Shown here piece by piece: positions 53,559 to 62,204 of a stretch of DNA of 64,000 bases (positions are counted from its first letter, which is position 1; the number at the start of each line of letters is the position of its first letter). This stretch comes from Dictyoglomus sp. (GTDB lineage: Bacteria; Dictyoglomota; Dictyoglomia; Dictyoglomales; Dictyoglomaceae): positions 58,865 to 122,864 of the forward strand of contig JANXBZ010000006.1 of the NCBI GenBank assembly GCA_025060475.1, given 5' to 3'. Made by a program: the position numbers and the translations under genes. The notes below the pieces were generated by a model, which saw only the letters and a program-made list of their open reading frames with translations, was not told the DNA's origin and did no database searches.

Positions 53559-54463
53559 TATACTCCCTCCTCTGCCTCATAATAGACCCATCTTCGAGAG
53601 GTCTTAAAGATTATAATAGTTAATATTCCGACAAGAGCTAACATAAACCACGCAAGAGCAGAAGCATAACCCATTTCAAAATCATTAAATCCTTTTCTAT
53701 ACATGTAAACCGCATAAAACAAAGTAGAATCCAAAGGTCCACCTTGAGTAATAATATAAGACTGAGTAAATGCCATAAAACCATGTATCATTTGGTTTAT
53801 CAAGTTAAATAGAATGACTGGCGTAATCATGGGAAGAGTTATAGTAGCTAGTCTCTTCCAAAAACCAGCCCCATCAATATAGGCAGCTTCATATAACTCC
53901 CTTGGGACTTGCTTTAATGCTGCTAAAAATATTAGCATGGGAGATCCAAATTGCCAAACCGCAAGCAAAATAAGGGTCCATATAGCAGTTCTGGGATCAC
54001 CAAGCCAGTTCATGCCTTTTATACCAAAAATGGAAAGTAGAGCATTAATAATTCCATCTACTCCCCAGACTTGTCTCCAAACAACTGCAATAGCTACACT
54101 TCCTCCAATAAGAGAAGGAATATAATATATAGCACGATATAAATTCAAAAGTTTACTTTCTCTTAAACTAAAGATTAATGCAACTAAAAAAGCAAAAATA
54201 AGTCTTAAAGGAACCTCAAAGATCACAAATTTAAAAGTTGCCTTTGTTGCGTTCCAAAATCTTTGATCTTGAGTAAACATTCTTATCCAATTAGCAAATC
54301 CTACTATTCTTGGTGAAGATAAAATATCATAACTGGTAAAAGAAAGATAAAGAGATGTTATTAAGGGAAAGACTATAAAAGCCAAAAATCCAATTATCCA
54401 AGGGCTTACAAAAATGTATCCCATAAGAAGATCATGTTTTCTTTTTCTTGTAAGTTTTTTCAT
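53558..54463 (-). CDS. Sugar ABC transporter permease (MalF type)
   Basis: This 301-residue permease begins MKKLTRKRKHDLLMGYIFVSPWIIGFLAF and has the EAA loop YEAAYIDGAGFWKRLATITLPMITP. It forms the membrane channel with the next gene. GGAGGTAT lies upstream of the ATG. It follows a terminator-like hairpin that separates it from the binding protein gene, which should lower its expression relative to that gene. Confidence 0.93.
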   Translation of the reverse strand: MKKLTRKRKHDLLMGYIFVSPWIIGFLAFIVFPLITSLYLSFTSYDILSSPRIVGFANWIRMFTQDQRFWNATKATFKFVIFEVPLRLIFAFLVALIFSLRESKLLNLYRAIYYIPSLIGGSVAIAVVWRQVWGVDGIINALLSIFGIKGMNWLGDPRTAIWTLILLAVWQFGSPMLIFLAALKQVPRELYEAAYIDGAGFWKRLATITLPMITPVILFNLINQMIHGFMAFTQSYIITQGGPLDSTLFYAVYMYRKGFNDFEMGYASALAWFMLALVGILTIIIFKTSRRWVYYEAEEGV

Positions 54464-54490
54464 ATAATTCTCTATACCTCCCTATGAAAA

Positions 54491-54521
54491 AAAATAAGGG
54501 GGAGGGATTTTCTCCCTCCCC
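54491..54521 (-). terminator. Attenuating terminator between binding protein and permeases
   Basis: A perfect 9-bp GC-rich stem (54499-54507 with 54513-54521) with a 5-base loop is followed on the minus strand by TTATTTTTTTTC. It begins 7 bp after the stop of the solute-binding protein. Partial termination here would make the binding protein more abundant than the permeases, as is common in such operons. Confidence 0.85.
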
Positions 54522-54528
54522 AAAAGTC

Positions 54529-55803
54529 TTATTTTCGTAGTATTGCAGTAACTTGCTCTCTAAACCTCTTTGCAGCTTCTTCTGGAGTAATCTTCTTATA
54601 CATAATCTGATCATAAAGAGGAGTAAATACATTGTTGTAAATTTCTGGCCATCTTTCTGGGTCTGGTGGTGGAGTTGGATGACCATATTTTGTCATAAAA
54701 GCTATAAAGTTAAACATCTCTTTTTCAACAGCTGTTAAGTGAGGTTCAAGAGCTTTTTGAACCTTCCTAGAAACTGGAACTCCTCTTTCTGCCATAAGAA
54801 TTTTTGCTGCTTCAATATCATTAATAAAGAAGTTAATAAACATAGCTGCTTCTTTTGGATACCTAGTTTTTGCATTTATAGTAAAGAACATGGAAGGTTT
54901 TAAGAAGTTGCCAACTTTTCTATTTAGTGTTGGAATCATGTATAGTTTTAATACTTTTCCTTGTAATGCTCTGCTCATTGCTGTTAACTGATTACTCCAT
55001 GTAAATTGCATTGCAGCTTTTCCAAGACAGATAAACCTTTGCTCAGGACTTACACTACCCCTTGCTACTTCTACTTCCCTTGAAGGTATTACTCCTTCAT
55101 CTTGCAATTCAAGAAGCATTCTGTAGAAGCTTGCATATACCTCATCATTTTCATATCCTAAGGATTTTCCATCTTCACTGAAGAGATATCCACCATGTTC
55201 CAAAGTCCATACTCTAAATACATTGTGATCTCCTAAGTTCTCAGCAGCGCCATAAATTCCAAGTTTATTTTTAATAATTCTTGCAATTCTCTTGAAATCT
55301 TCCCAAGTCCATAGAGCTGGAGGAAGAGGTATTCCTGCTTTTTTGAAAGCATCAGGATCAATAGCAAAAGCTTGAGAGTTATTTCCCAAGTTTATTGCAT
55401 AAAGTTTTCCATATAATTTTCCTGAATCAATTATAGACTGAGGTACATCCTTTAAGTTAATTACTCCTTCTGCTACTAATTCATCTAGGGGAAGAAGTAA
55501 GCCTTTATCTACCCAACCTCTAATATAGGCATGATCTTGTTGCATTATATCTGGAATATTACCACCTGCTGCCATAGTAGTAAGTTTTGTATAATACTCT
55601 GACCATCCTGTATACTCTGCTACAAGTCTAATATGAGGATATTTCTTTTGGAAAAGGTCAATAACTCGTAGGGTTCTGTTGTGCCTGTCTTGAGAACCCC
55701 ACCACATTATTCTTAAAGTAATTTGTTGTTGGCTTTGAGAGACTGATAATATAAAGGTAATAAGAATGGAAATAAGTAAAAAGACTTTTAAAAATTTTTT
55801 CAT
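54529..55803 (-). CDS. Sugar ABC transporter solute-binding protein (family 1)
   Basis: The 424-residue exported protein has a signal peptide (about 1-25, ending in SVSQSQ-like sequence) and the family-1 binding-protein lobe starting ITLRIMWWGSQDRHNRTLRVIDLFQKKYPHI. It continues with AGGNIPDIMQQDHAY and a PKEAAMFINFFIND segment. It heads the operon with two permeases, a GH4 galacturonidase and a PL1 lyase, so oligogalacturonides are the likely ligands. The promoter and operator candidate lie at 55881-55935. Confidence 0.92.
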   Translation of the reverse strand: MKKFLKVFLLISILITFILSVSQSQQQITLRIMWWGSQDRHNRTLRVIDLFQKKYPHIRLVAEYTGWSEYYTKLTTMAAGGNIPDIMQQDHAYIRGWVDKGLLLPLDELVAEGVINLKDVPQSIIDSGKLYGKLYAINLGNNSQAFAIDPDAFKKAGIPLPPALWTWEDFKRIARIIKNKLGIYGAAENLGDHNVFRVWTLEHGGYLFSEDGKSLGYENDEVYASFYRMLLELQDEGVIPSREVEVARGSVSPEQRFICLGKAAMQFTWSNQLTAMSRALQGKVLKLYMIPTLNRKVGNFLKPSMFFTINAKTRYPKEAAMFINFFINDIEAAKILMAERGVPVSRKVQKALEPHLTAVEKEMFNFIAFMTKYGHPTPPPDPERWPEIYNNVFTPLYDQIMYKKITPEEAAKRFREQVTAILRK

Positions 55804-55880
55804 TCTATATCCCTCCTAAATTTTTATAGCCTAGAATACTCTTAAAAAGTCTTAATTTAACTATCTTTTAACCACCTCCT

Positions 55881-55935
55881 TTGTAAATAATGCAACTACA
55901 TTGTATAGTTTAAAATTAAATTTTTGTTTTGTCAA
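55881..55935 (-). promoter_or_regulatory. Promoter and candidate operator of the pectin-oligomer uptake operon
   Basis: On the minus strand there is TTGACA (55930-55935), a 17-base spacer and TAAACT (55907-55912). An imperfect 17-bp palindrome (55894-55910, AACTACATTGTATAGTT) overlaps the downstream edge of the -10 box. The 31 bases 55881-55911 match 23 of 31 positions at 63811-63841, upstream of another pectin gene. This is a good place for a repressor such as the IclR protein. Confidence 0.65.
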
Positions 55936-55952
55936 GGGACACTCATTTTTGT

Positions 55953-57146
55953 TTATAATTCTCCTTTAAAATTTAATTTAAGTATTAATACATCTGAAGC
56001 TTGAGCTCCCCAAGATCTTGTCAAACCCCCAACCAAAAGACTTCCATCTTCCAACTCTAGAACAGTTCTACCTTCGTCATCTCCTTCTCCATCATAAACT
56101 TTGTACCATAAAGGCTCTCCTGAAGAAGAAATCTTAAGAATATAAACTCCAAGTCCCATAACCCCATAAGATCTAGTACTTCCTACTATAACAAATCCTC
56201 CATCTTTAGTATTAACCACACAAACACCTTCTTCTGACTCTTCTCCTCCAAAATTTCTCTCCCAAATGATGTTTCCCGCTGAATTTACTTTTAATACATA
56301 TATGTCACCTTTACTCCCATAAGAAAAAGTTGAACCTACCAGAAGATAATTTCCATCTATAGTTTTTATAATTGCAGATGCAGAATCATCCCTTGCTCCG
56401 CCATAAGTTCTGTACCAAACTAGATTTCCATTCTTATCAATTTTAATCAAAGCTATATCCTTTCCTCCACCCCCGAAAGAAAGCGTATATCCTGCAATCA
56501 GATAATTACCATCTTCGCTTTCCAAGATACAGTTTGCTTCATCAAAATTCCTTCCTCCCCAAGTTTTACTCCATAATTGTTCTCCGTTAGGCGAAAGTTT
56601 TATCATGTAAAAATCAGAATTTCCTGCGCCAAAGGATCTTGTCCAACCCACCAAAATATAGTTCCCATCAGAATCCTCAATAGCAGATCTTCCTCCATCC
56701 ATATCCACTCCACCAAAATTTTTAGCCCAAACAATATTTCCTTTTTTATCTAACTTAACTACGTATAAATCTTTTGAGATTCCAGTAGCATAAGAATAAC
56801 TTTCCCCTAATACCAATATTCCGCCATCAGAAGTCTCAATTACACACTGAGCATTATCATCTCTCTCTCCATAGTGAAACCACTCACCAAGCACATTTCC
56901 CCATTTATCAATTTTTAATAAATAAAAATCATCTTCCCCATTAGGATTTTTAGAATTACTCATTCCTGCAAAAAGATAACTACCATCCCTTGTTTCTATG
57001 CAACTATTTACTAATTCATTTTTAGAATATCCGTGTATTTTTCTCCAGGTAACCTTTAGTGTAAAAGAAGAACATCCAGTTATTGTAAAAATAGATAATA
57101 AAAGAAAAAATACCAGTAAAAATTTAAAACATCTCATAAACCTCAT
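55953..57146 (-). CDS. Lipoprotein seven-repeat beta-propeller protein
   Basis: The signal peptide ends in the lipobox ITGC, so the protein should be lipid-anchored. It has seven repeats like those of the protein at 49156-50295, for example VWAKNFGG, LWSKTWGG, VWYRTYGG and IWERNFGG, each followed by a D-G-x-Y-x-L-VG-x-T-x-S-x-G block. The two are paralogues with different membrane attachment. It is preceded by a PL1 lyase gene and a strong hairpin. Function is unknown; binding of substrate or of partner enzymes is a guess. Confidence 0.8.
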   Translation of the reverse strand: MRFMRCFKFLLVFFLLLSIFTITGCSSFTLKVTWRKIHGYSKNELVNSCIETRDGSYLFAGMSNSKNPNGEDDFYLLKIDKWGNVLGEWFHYGERDDNAQCVIETSDGGILVLGESYSYATGISKDLYVVKLDKKGNIVWAKNFGGVDMDGGRSAIEDSDGNYILVGWTRSFGAGNSDFYMIKLSPNGEQLWSKTWGGRNFDEANCILESEDGNYLIAGYTLSFGGGGKDIALIKIDKNGNLVWYRTYGGARDDSASAIIKTIDGNYLLVGSTFSYGSKGDIYVLKVNSAGNIIWERNFGGEESEEGVCVVNTKDGGFVIVGSTRSYGVMGLGVYILKISSSGEPLWYKVYDGEGDDEGRTVLELEDGSLLVGGLTRSWGAQASDVLILKLNFKGEL

Positions 57147-57170
57147 ATCCTCTTTACCTCCCTATTAGAG

Positions 57171-57202
57171 GACAGGGGGAAACTTTTAAATTTCCCCCTG
57201 TC
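57171..57202 (-). other. Strong intergenic stem-loop without T-tract
   Basis: A perfect 12-bp stem (GACAGGGGGAAA at 57171-57182 with its complement at 57191-57202) and an 8-base loop lie 8 bp after the PL1 stop. No run of T follows in the minus direction, so it is more likely an mRNA-stabilising or processing element than a terminator. Confidence 0.7.
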
Positions 57203-57209
57203 TAGTAGA

Positions 57210-58334
57210 TTATTCATATTTAACAATAATCTTACCCGCTCCAGCCCTTTCTTGAACTTTCAAAGGAACATTTTGAGGATTCTCCACAGTATATGTGTAT
57301 GGAATCCAGTTATTTATTATCAACCATTCATTTGCTCTGTTTCTAAAATCATAATTCTGACCATCTGTAAGTTTGTCTAAAGTAGGTAAATTTCTTATAG
57401 GAGTACCACATTCTAAATAGTAGTTAGTATCGCCATTTTCTGGATCTTCTTTAGAAAGAACAATAAATCCTTCAGGAGTAGATATTTGAGTAGGAGACTG
57501 AACTCTTTCAAGATAATTATATTCAAATAAACATCTCACAGCACATGAGGCATTTGGTCCAAGCTGTACATCGGTGTAATAATTATTAAATATATGAACT
57601 ATACCATATCTCATTCTAGGATTTCTACCAGCAGTACCATTAAACCAGTTATGATGATAAGTAACTCTTAAGAAGTCAGCATCGTCAGGCAGATTATCTG
57701 CTCCCCCTACAATACTTACTCCTTTAGCTCCAACATTTTCAAATCTATTCCAAGATAATGTCACATAATTTCCCTGTCTTGTGATATCCACGTTGCTATC
57801 AACTGCCTTTCTAAAAGTACAATGATCTATCCATATGTTAGAGGATCCCCACCAAATGGAAATATTATCATCAGGAGCATTATCAAATATTATATTTCTT
57901 ATGATAATATTTCTTTCTGGATCTCCTGATCTTCCAATTCTTAGAGATATTCCATCAATAGTTGCTCCATTTCCAAGTCCAAGAATTGTGAGATTAGATC
58001 CAATATTAATAGTGTTTAAATACTTAGGATCCTCTAAAAAATAAGATATTGTGTATGTGATATTACCATCAACAAGCACAACTCTCGGAGTATCATTAGA
58101 ATAATGTACCGCTTCAAAAAATTCTTTATAATTTTTAACAACAATTATATTTCCATTTGCTCCACCCGTTGTTCCTTGACCCTGAGTTGCAAAACCTATC
58201 ATAGGCTCATCGTAACCAATTATTTTCAAAGTCGGTAGTGTAGGTCCCTTTGGGCCAGTAGGGGCTCCACATCCCGAGAGAAAAAATAGCAAGACTATAG
58301 ATAATAAAGTTATTATCTTTTTTCTAATCAACAT
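57210..58334 (-). CDS. Pectate lyase, PL1 family (lipoprotein)
   Basis: This 374-residue PL1 enzyme has a lipobox (LSGC) after its signal peptide. Typical blocks are GTTGGANGNIIVV, NIWIDHCTFRKAVDSNVDI and the catalytic stretch TYHHNWFNGTAGRNPRMRYGIVHIFNNYY. It probably sits on the cell surface. It is the second of three PL1 enzymes in the window and shares only the core with the others, which suggests different pectin preferences. Expression is probably from the upstream promoter at 63853-63882, through the run of five minus-strand genes. Confidence 0.93.
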   Translation of the reverse strand: MLIRKKIITLLSIVLLFFLSGCGAPTGPKGPTLPTLKIIGYDEPMIGFATQGQGTTGGANGNIIVVKNYKEFFEAVHYSNDTPRVVLVDGNITYTISYFLEDPKYLNTINIGSNLTILGLGNGATIDGISLRIGRSGDPERNIIIRNIIFDNAPDDNISIWWGSSNIWIDHCTFRKAVDSNVDITRQGNYVTLSWNRFENVGAKGVSIVGGADNLPDDADFLRVTYHHNWFNGTAGRNPRMRYGIVHIFNNYYTDVQLGPNASCAVRCLFEYNYLERVQSPTQISTPEGFIVLSKEDPENGDTNYYLECGTPIRNLPTLDKLTDGQNYDFRNRANEWLIINNWIPYTYTVENPQNVPLKVQERAGAGKIIVKYE

Positions 58335-58373
58335 TTTTCTATCACCCCTCTTAATAATTTAAAAATTGAAATT

Positions 58374-59363
58374 TTAAAAAGTTACATTAACTATATCCTC
58401 AACAGTAAAGGGTATGGTAGTATCGAACCAGCCTGCTCCAAAATTCCAGTTTTTATATATTCTTAAAGTATTAGATAGTTTTCCCCATCTAGAACTTAAT
58501 CTTAAATACCATACATCTTTTGTTCCAATTGAAGTATATAAACCATATAATCCATCTATCGTTCCAAAATTAAAGGGTGGTAAACTTATACGAATATACA
58601 TGTAATTTGGAGAATCAGGAGCACTATAGTAAGCTCCATATATGGATAACTTAGGTATCAAATCTGTTATCTGAGCCTCAATGTTGTATCCTCCGTCTCC
58701 TCTATAAAATCCTGTTAAAATAAAGTTATGTAATGGTTTTAAACTCCCACCAATAGCCCATTGCCTAGAATTATTTCCATACTCCCCAAAAAGAGTCACA
58801 AAAGATGTAGGCTTAAATTCAGCTCCAACTACAAAGGTGTTCACAAGCATTTGCATATTAAAATCATACAAAGCATATAAATTAGAACCCAAAAATTTAG
58901 AAGTTAACTCCTGAGTGTCTAACTTCATTATTAATCTACCCGTGTTAAAATCAACATCAGATTCTATTAGTGAAGGTATATAGCTTAAAACTAATCTAAA
59001 GGGTTTTTTTAGAGTTAATTGTATTCCATTTAGATTTAATCTATTATAAAGCATAGAGTCGAATAAAGCTTTTGTTCCTTCTACAGATATATAATATTTA
59101 GCAAGATAAAAATCTAAAATCCCAAGAATATTTGAAATAGACAAATAGCCCCCTCTAAACCCAGTATCTCTAAGATCTAAATATGCTGTCACATTACCTT
59201 CTTTAAAAGAGTAGAAAAGAAAATAGTTAGGATTAAAATTTATTTTTTTTGAATCTGGATAGAACTTAAAAGAAAATTCAACTCTATTGGATAAAGTTGT
59301 TTGAGCATGAACCACATTAAATAAGAAGATAATTATTAAAAATAGCAAACTAAATTTTTTCAT
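58374..59363 (-). CDS. Probable outer-membrane beta-barrel protein
   Basis: The 329-residue protein has a signal peptide cut after VVHA. It then shows alternating hydrophobic and polar beta-strands with many aromatic residues and ends in Phe (VNVTF), the pattern recognised by the BAM machinery. I count about a dozen amphipathic strands. It stands between a PL1 lyase and a pectin methylesterase, so it may be a porin or channel for pectin oligomers. I do not recognise a named family. Its presence supports a two-membrane envelope. Confidence 0.65.
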   Translation of the reverse strand: MKKFSLLFLIIIFLFNVVHAQTTLSNRVEFSFKFYPDSKKINFNPNYFLFYSFKEGNVTAYLDLRDTGFRGGYLSISNILGILDFYLAKYYISVEGTKALFDSMLYNRLNLNGIQLTLKKPFRLVLSYIPSLIESDVDFNTGRLIMKLDTQELTSKFLGSNLYALYDFNMQMLVNTFVVGAEFKPTSFVTLFGEYGNNSRQWAIGGSLKPLHNFILTGFYRGDGGYNIEAQITDLIPKLSIYGAYYSAPDSPNYMYIRISLPPFNFGTIDGLYGLYTSIGTKDVWYLRLSSRWGKLSNTLRIYKNWNFGAGWFDTTIPFTVEDIVNVTF

Positions 59364-59380
59364 TAATATATCCCTCCCTC

Positions 59381-60745
59381 TTATTGTTCATAAATATGCT
59401 CAATAAAACTATTAACATCCCAATTCCCTAAGAAATTTTCTTTTGAGTAAATATTAATACTTTCACCGCTAAGTTGACGTCTTTTATCATTAATGATTGC
59501 TCCAAGTCCATAATTTTGATATTCATAAAATCTTTCAGTTTCAGGATAAAACCATATAGTCTCCCCAGTATTAGGGTCTCTTGAGCTCATTGCGGTCCAA
59601 CCATCATTATGAATATGCTGATCCATATAACAATTTCTAAAAACTACATTGGAATTTACGTTGTAAGGATCAGAACTCGGATGCCAAGGACGTCCTAAGT
59701 ATACGCTGTTAGGTTCTTTAATATTTGTTAAAAGCTTACAGTTTTCAAAGAGAAAACCTAGTTTTCCTATTGGAGTACTAGCAGCAGTTATATATCCCTT
59801 AGGAGAAATACCTGGTCTGTCCACTGAAAAAATAGTACAATTTTCAAATACTGCCTTACCATCACCGAAAATAAAGTCTACATCTCCCTCAATATAGCAG
59901 TCCACAAAATAATGAAGTCCTCCCCTTATATACAATGTATCTTGATTACCAATAAATCTACAATTTTTGAAAACAACTTTATCTGCTTGGCTTAAAACAG
60001 CTACTGCCTGTTTGTTTGAAATACTTGAATTAGCTATCTCATCAAAGGAATTTTCAAAGGTAATATTTTCAGCAGTAAAACCTGTAACATTACTCATAAT
60101 AGTTACACTTGCGCTTTGAGATGTGCCCCCTGCAGTTCCAGAACAAAGATCGTAATATATTTTTGTCGTATTAACATCCTCACCAATCAAGCTAATATTA
60201 GAAAAACCAATAGTTACTTTTTCATAGTAAGATCCACTCTTAATAAAAATAAAAACTCTATTTCCACTATAAGATTTCTGATTAAGAATCACATGGACTA
60301 TAGCTTTTAAAATACTATTAAAATATTTAATCCCGTTTATTTCTTCCCCATCTTTCCCCTGATAGTTTTTATCAACAATTATATGAACTTTAGGAAGATA
60401 TAAAATATTCTCATAATTAAATTCACACTTCTCTCCAGATTTACTTATAATCTCAATTTTTATATTATTACCACGTGATTTCGTAAAACTAAGAGGAACT
60501 TCAGATATAGTGTTTGATTTTATAGAACTATTAACAACCAAATTATTATTTAAGTAGATATTGCAATATGCATCTTGGGTAGAATAAATTTTAAAAACAT
60601 AGGGATTCTCAATTACAACATTTTTGAGGGGATTTATAATAGAAACTTCAAAAGGCTTAACAAGCTCTTCTTTAGGACTACAACCTAGAAGTAAAAACAC
60701 AAGAATTATTAATAATAATCCAACACTCCCTGCTTTAAATACCAT
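59381..60745 (-). CDS. Pectin methylesterase, CE8 family (lipoprotein)
   Basis: A lipobox (LLGC) follows the signal peptide. Residues of about 30-125 form a small beta domain, then comes the CE8 beta-helix with the full set of family motifs: GTSQSASVTI, KNCRFIGNQDTLYI with the first Asp, YIEGDVDFIFGDGKAVFENC with the nucleophilic Asp, and YLGRPWHPSSDP with Arg and Trp. It removes methyl esters from homogalacturonan, which the neighbouring PL1 lyases need. A stem-loop precedes it. Confidence 0.95.
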   Translation of the reverse strand: MVFKAGSVGLLLIILVFLLLGCSPKEELVKPFEVSIINPLKNVVIENPYVFKIYSTQDAYCNIYLNNNLVVNSSIKSNTISEVPLSFTKSRGNNIKIEIISKSGEKCEFNYENILYLPKVHIIVDKNYQGKDGEEINGIKYFNSILKAIVHVILNQKSYSGNRVFIFIKSGSYYEKVTIGFSNISLIGEDVNTTKIYYDLCSGTAGGTSQSASVTIMSNVTGFTAENITFENSFDEIANSSISNKQAVAVLSQADKVVFKNCRFIGNQDTLYIRGGLHYFVDCYIEGDVDFIFGDGKAVFENCTIFSVDRPGISPKGYITAASTPIGKLGFLFENCKLLTNIKEPNSVYLGRPWHPSSDPYNVNSNVVFRNCYMDQHIHNDGWTAMSSRDPNTGETIWFYPETERFYEYQNYGLGAIINDKRRQLSGESINIYSKENFLGNWDVNSFIEHIYEQ

Positions 60746-60769
60746 AGATCTACCTCCATAAATTCATGA

Positions 60770-60799
60770 GAGAGGGAGAGTATTTCGACTCTCCCTCTC
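60770..60799 (-). other. Strong intergenic stem-loop without T-tract
   Basis: A perfect 12-bp stem (GAGAGGGAGAGT, 60770-60781, with 60788-60799) and a 6-base loop lie 25 bp after the stop of the fibronectin-III lipoprotein and before the CE8 gene. The minus-strand side has no T-run. It resembles the element at 57171 in size and position. Confidence 0.7.
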
Positions 60800-60824
60800 A
60801 AAGATAAGACCCATCTTTATTTTT

Positions 60825-62123
60825 TTATGGTGTCAGACTAAATCCTTCAGGAATTTGTACTTCTCCGGGAGCAAAACATCCATCAAAGGTCCACCAAATC
60901 CAATCTATATAGCCAATATATAAATTAGAAGCAGATGTTGATGTATCTCCTAGCCTCATAAACAGAGGATCTGGTGGAGAAGATGGTGCAGCATTGATCG
61001 TTCCTTCTAATACTGGAGTTGGATTTCCATCCACATATACTTTTGCGTTAATTCCACTTAATGTATATTCAAAAGTAAGCCAATACACATGCCAATCTGC
61101 AGCTGTATATAAATTAGATGTAGCTAAACTACCTGTGCCATTTAGTAATCTAATTCTTGTAGTTTCTATTTCAAATCCACCTCTATAAAGAGATGTTTGA
61201 ATATCTAAGGTCCAAGCCCTTGTAACATTAGCTATACCGACCTCACCTTTTGCCTTAAAAACAAGAGTGAATCTTAAAGAACCAGGTGGAACTTCCTGGG
61301 GACTTCCAAAATTGTAACGATAACTTGGAACCGCAGCTGCCAAACTTCTTGTATCCATTTTCAAAATTCCATTTTCAATGGTGCAATAAGTAGACATTGA
61401 ATATGTAGCACTACCTTCTATCCATCCTGTTGGAGGTTCTACAGTATTTGTCCAATCATATACAAACCAAACTAAGGTGGTTACTTCCGCTTCATTAGAC
61501 CAAGAACTATTTCCATCCGCATTAAATGCTCTAACTCTATAGTAATATTTAGTATTTGTCTTTAAACCTTTATCAATATAGGTAGTAACATTTGCAGAGA
61601 TCGTAGCTATCTCTCCCCAATCTTCTCCCTCTTTCTTTCTCTCTATTTTAAATCCTTCTTCATTGTCTGAATTATCTTTCCATTCAAGCTTAACTTCTGT
61701 TCCAGTTAAAGCTTTTGCCACAAGATTAGAGGGGGCAGGAAGAGGAGGCGGCAAAGTTGTCACTTCAGCCTCATTAGAATAGGCACTACTTCCTGCAGAG
61801 TTAAATGCTTTTATTCTGTAGAAATACTTTGTTTTTGGAGTTAGTCCAGTATCTATGTAAGAAGTAACATTTGCAGAAACTATTTTTATCTCTATCCAAT
61901 CTTCTCCCTCTTTCTTTCTCTCTATTTTAAATCCTTCTTCATTGTTTGAATTATCTTTCCATTCAAGATTAACTTCTGTAGCAGATAGGGCTGTAGCTAC
62001 AAGATTAGAAGGTGCTACTGGGGGTAAAACAGTTGGTTGTTGAGGTTGAGGGGTACACCCACTTATTAGAATTCCTAGTAAAACTATGCTTAAAATTAAT
62101 GCTAAAAATTTTAATTTCTTCAT
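60825..62123 (-). CDS. Lipoprotein with two fibronectin-III domains and a concanavalin-like beta domain
   Basis: After the lipobox (ISGC) come two fibronectin type III domains (about 36-122 and 130-217). They are nearly the same in sequence (both contain DNSxNEEGFKIERKKEGEDW), and their DNA is repeated too. The remaining 210 residues are a beta-rich domain like the laminin-G/concanavalin folds, with a DGNPTPVLEG segment and FMRLGDTSTSASNLYIGYIDWIWW. No catalytic motif is recognised. It probably binds polysaccharide at the cell surface, beside PL1 and CE8 enzymes. Confidence 0.8.
   Translation of the reverse strand: MKKLKFLALILSIVLLGILISGCTPQPQQPTVLPPVAPSNLVATALSATEVNLEWKDNSNNEEGFKIERKKEGEDWIEIKIVSANVTSYIDTGLTPKTKYFYRIKAFNSAGSSAYSNEAEVTTLPPPLPAPSNLVAKALTGTEVKLEWKDNSDNEEGFKIERKKEGEDWGEIATISANVTTYIDKGLKTNTKYYYRVRAFNADGNSSWSNEAEVTTLVWFVYDWTNTVEPPTGWIEGSATYSMSTYCTIENGILKMDTRSLAAAVPSYRYNFGSPQEVPPGSLRFTLVFKAKGEVGIANVTRAWTLDIQTSLYRGGFEIETTRIRLLNGTGSLATSNLYTAADWHVYWLTFEYTLSGINAKVYVDGNPTPVLEGTINAAPSSPPDPLFMRLGDTSTSASNLYIGYIDWIWWTFDGCFAPGEVQIPEGFSLTP
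61618..61979. repeat. Direct DNA repeat inside the fibronectin-III region
   Basis: Bases 61618-61700 and 61897-61979 are almost identical (only two or three differences), with a period of 279 bp or 93 codons, equal to one domain. The identity at DNA level points to a recent domain duplication or gene conversion. Confidence 0.85.
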
Positions 62124-62204
62124 AATTACTAATTCCTCCTTTGTTAAAGTATTTTTCTAATTTTTCTAGCTTTAAGTCTTAAAAACACCTCCCTTCTAAA
62201 AAAT

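Noticed and set aside
61600..62000. Repeats in the fibronectin-III gene as a CRISPR-like or mobile repeat
   Set aside because: They are in frame, have a one-domain period and encode conserved protein domains.
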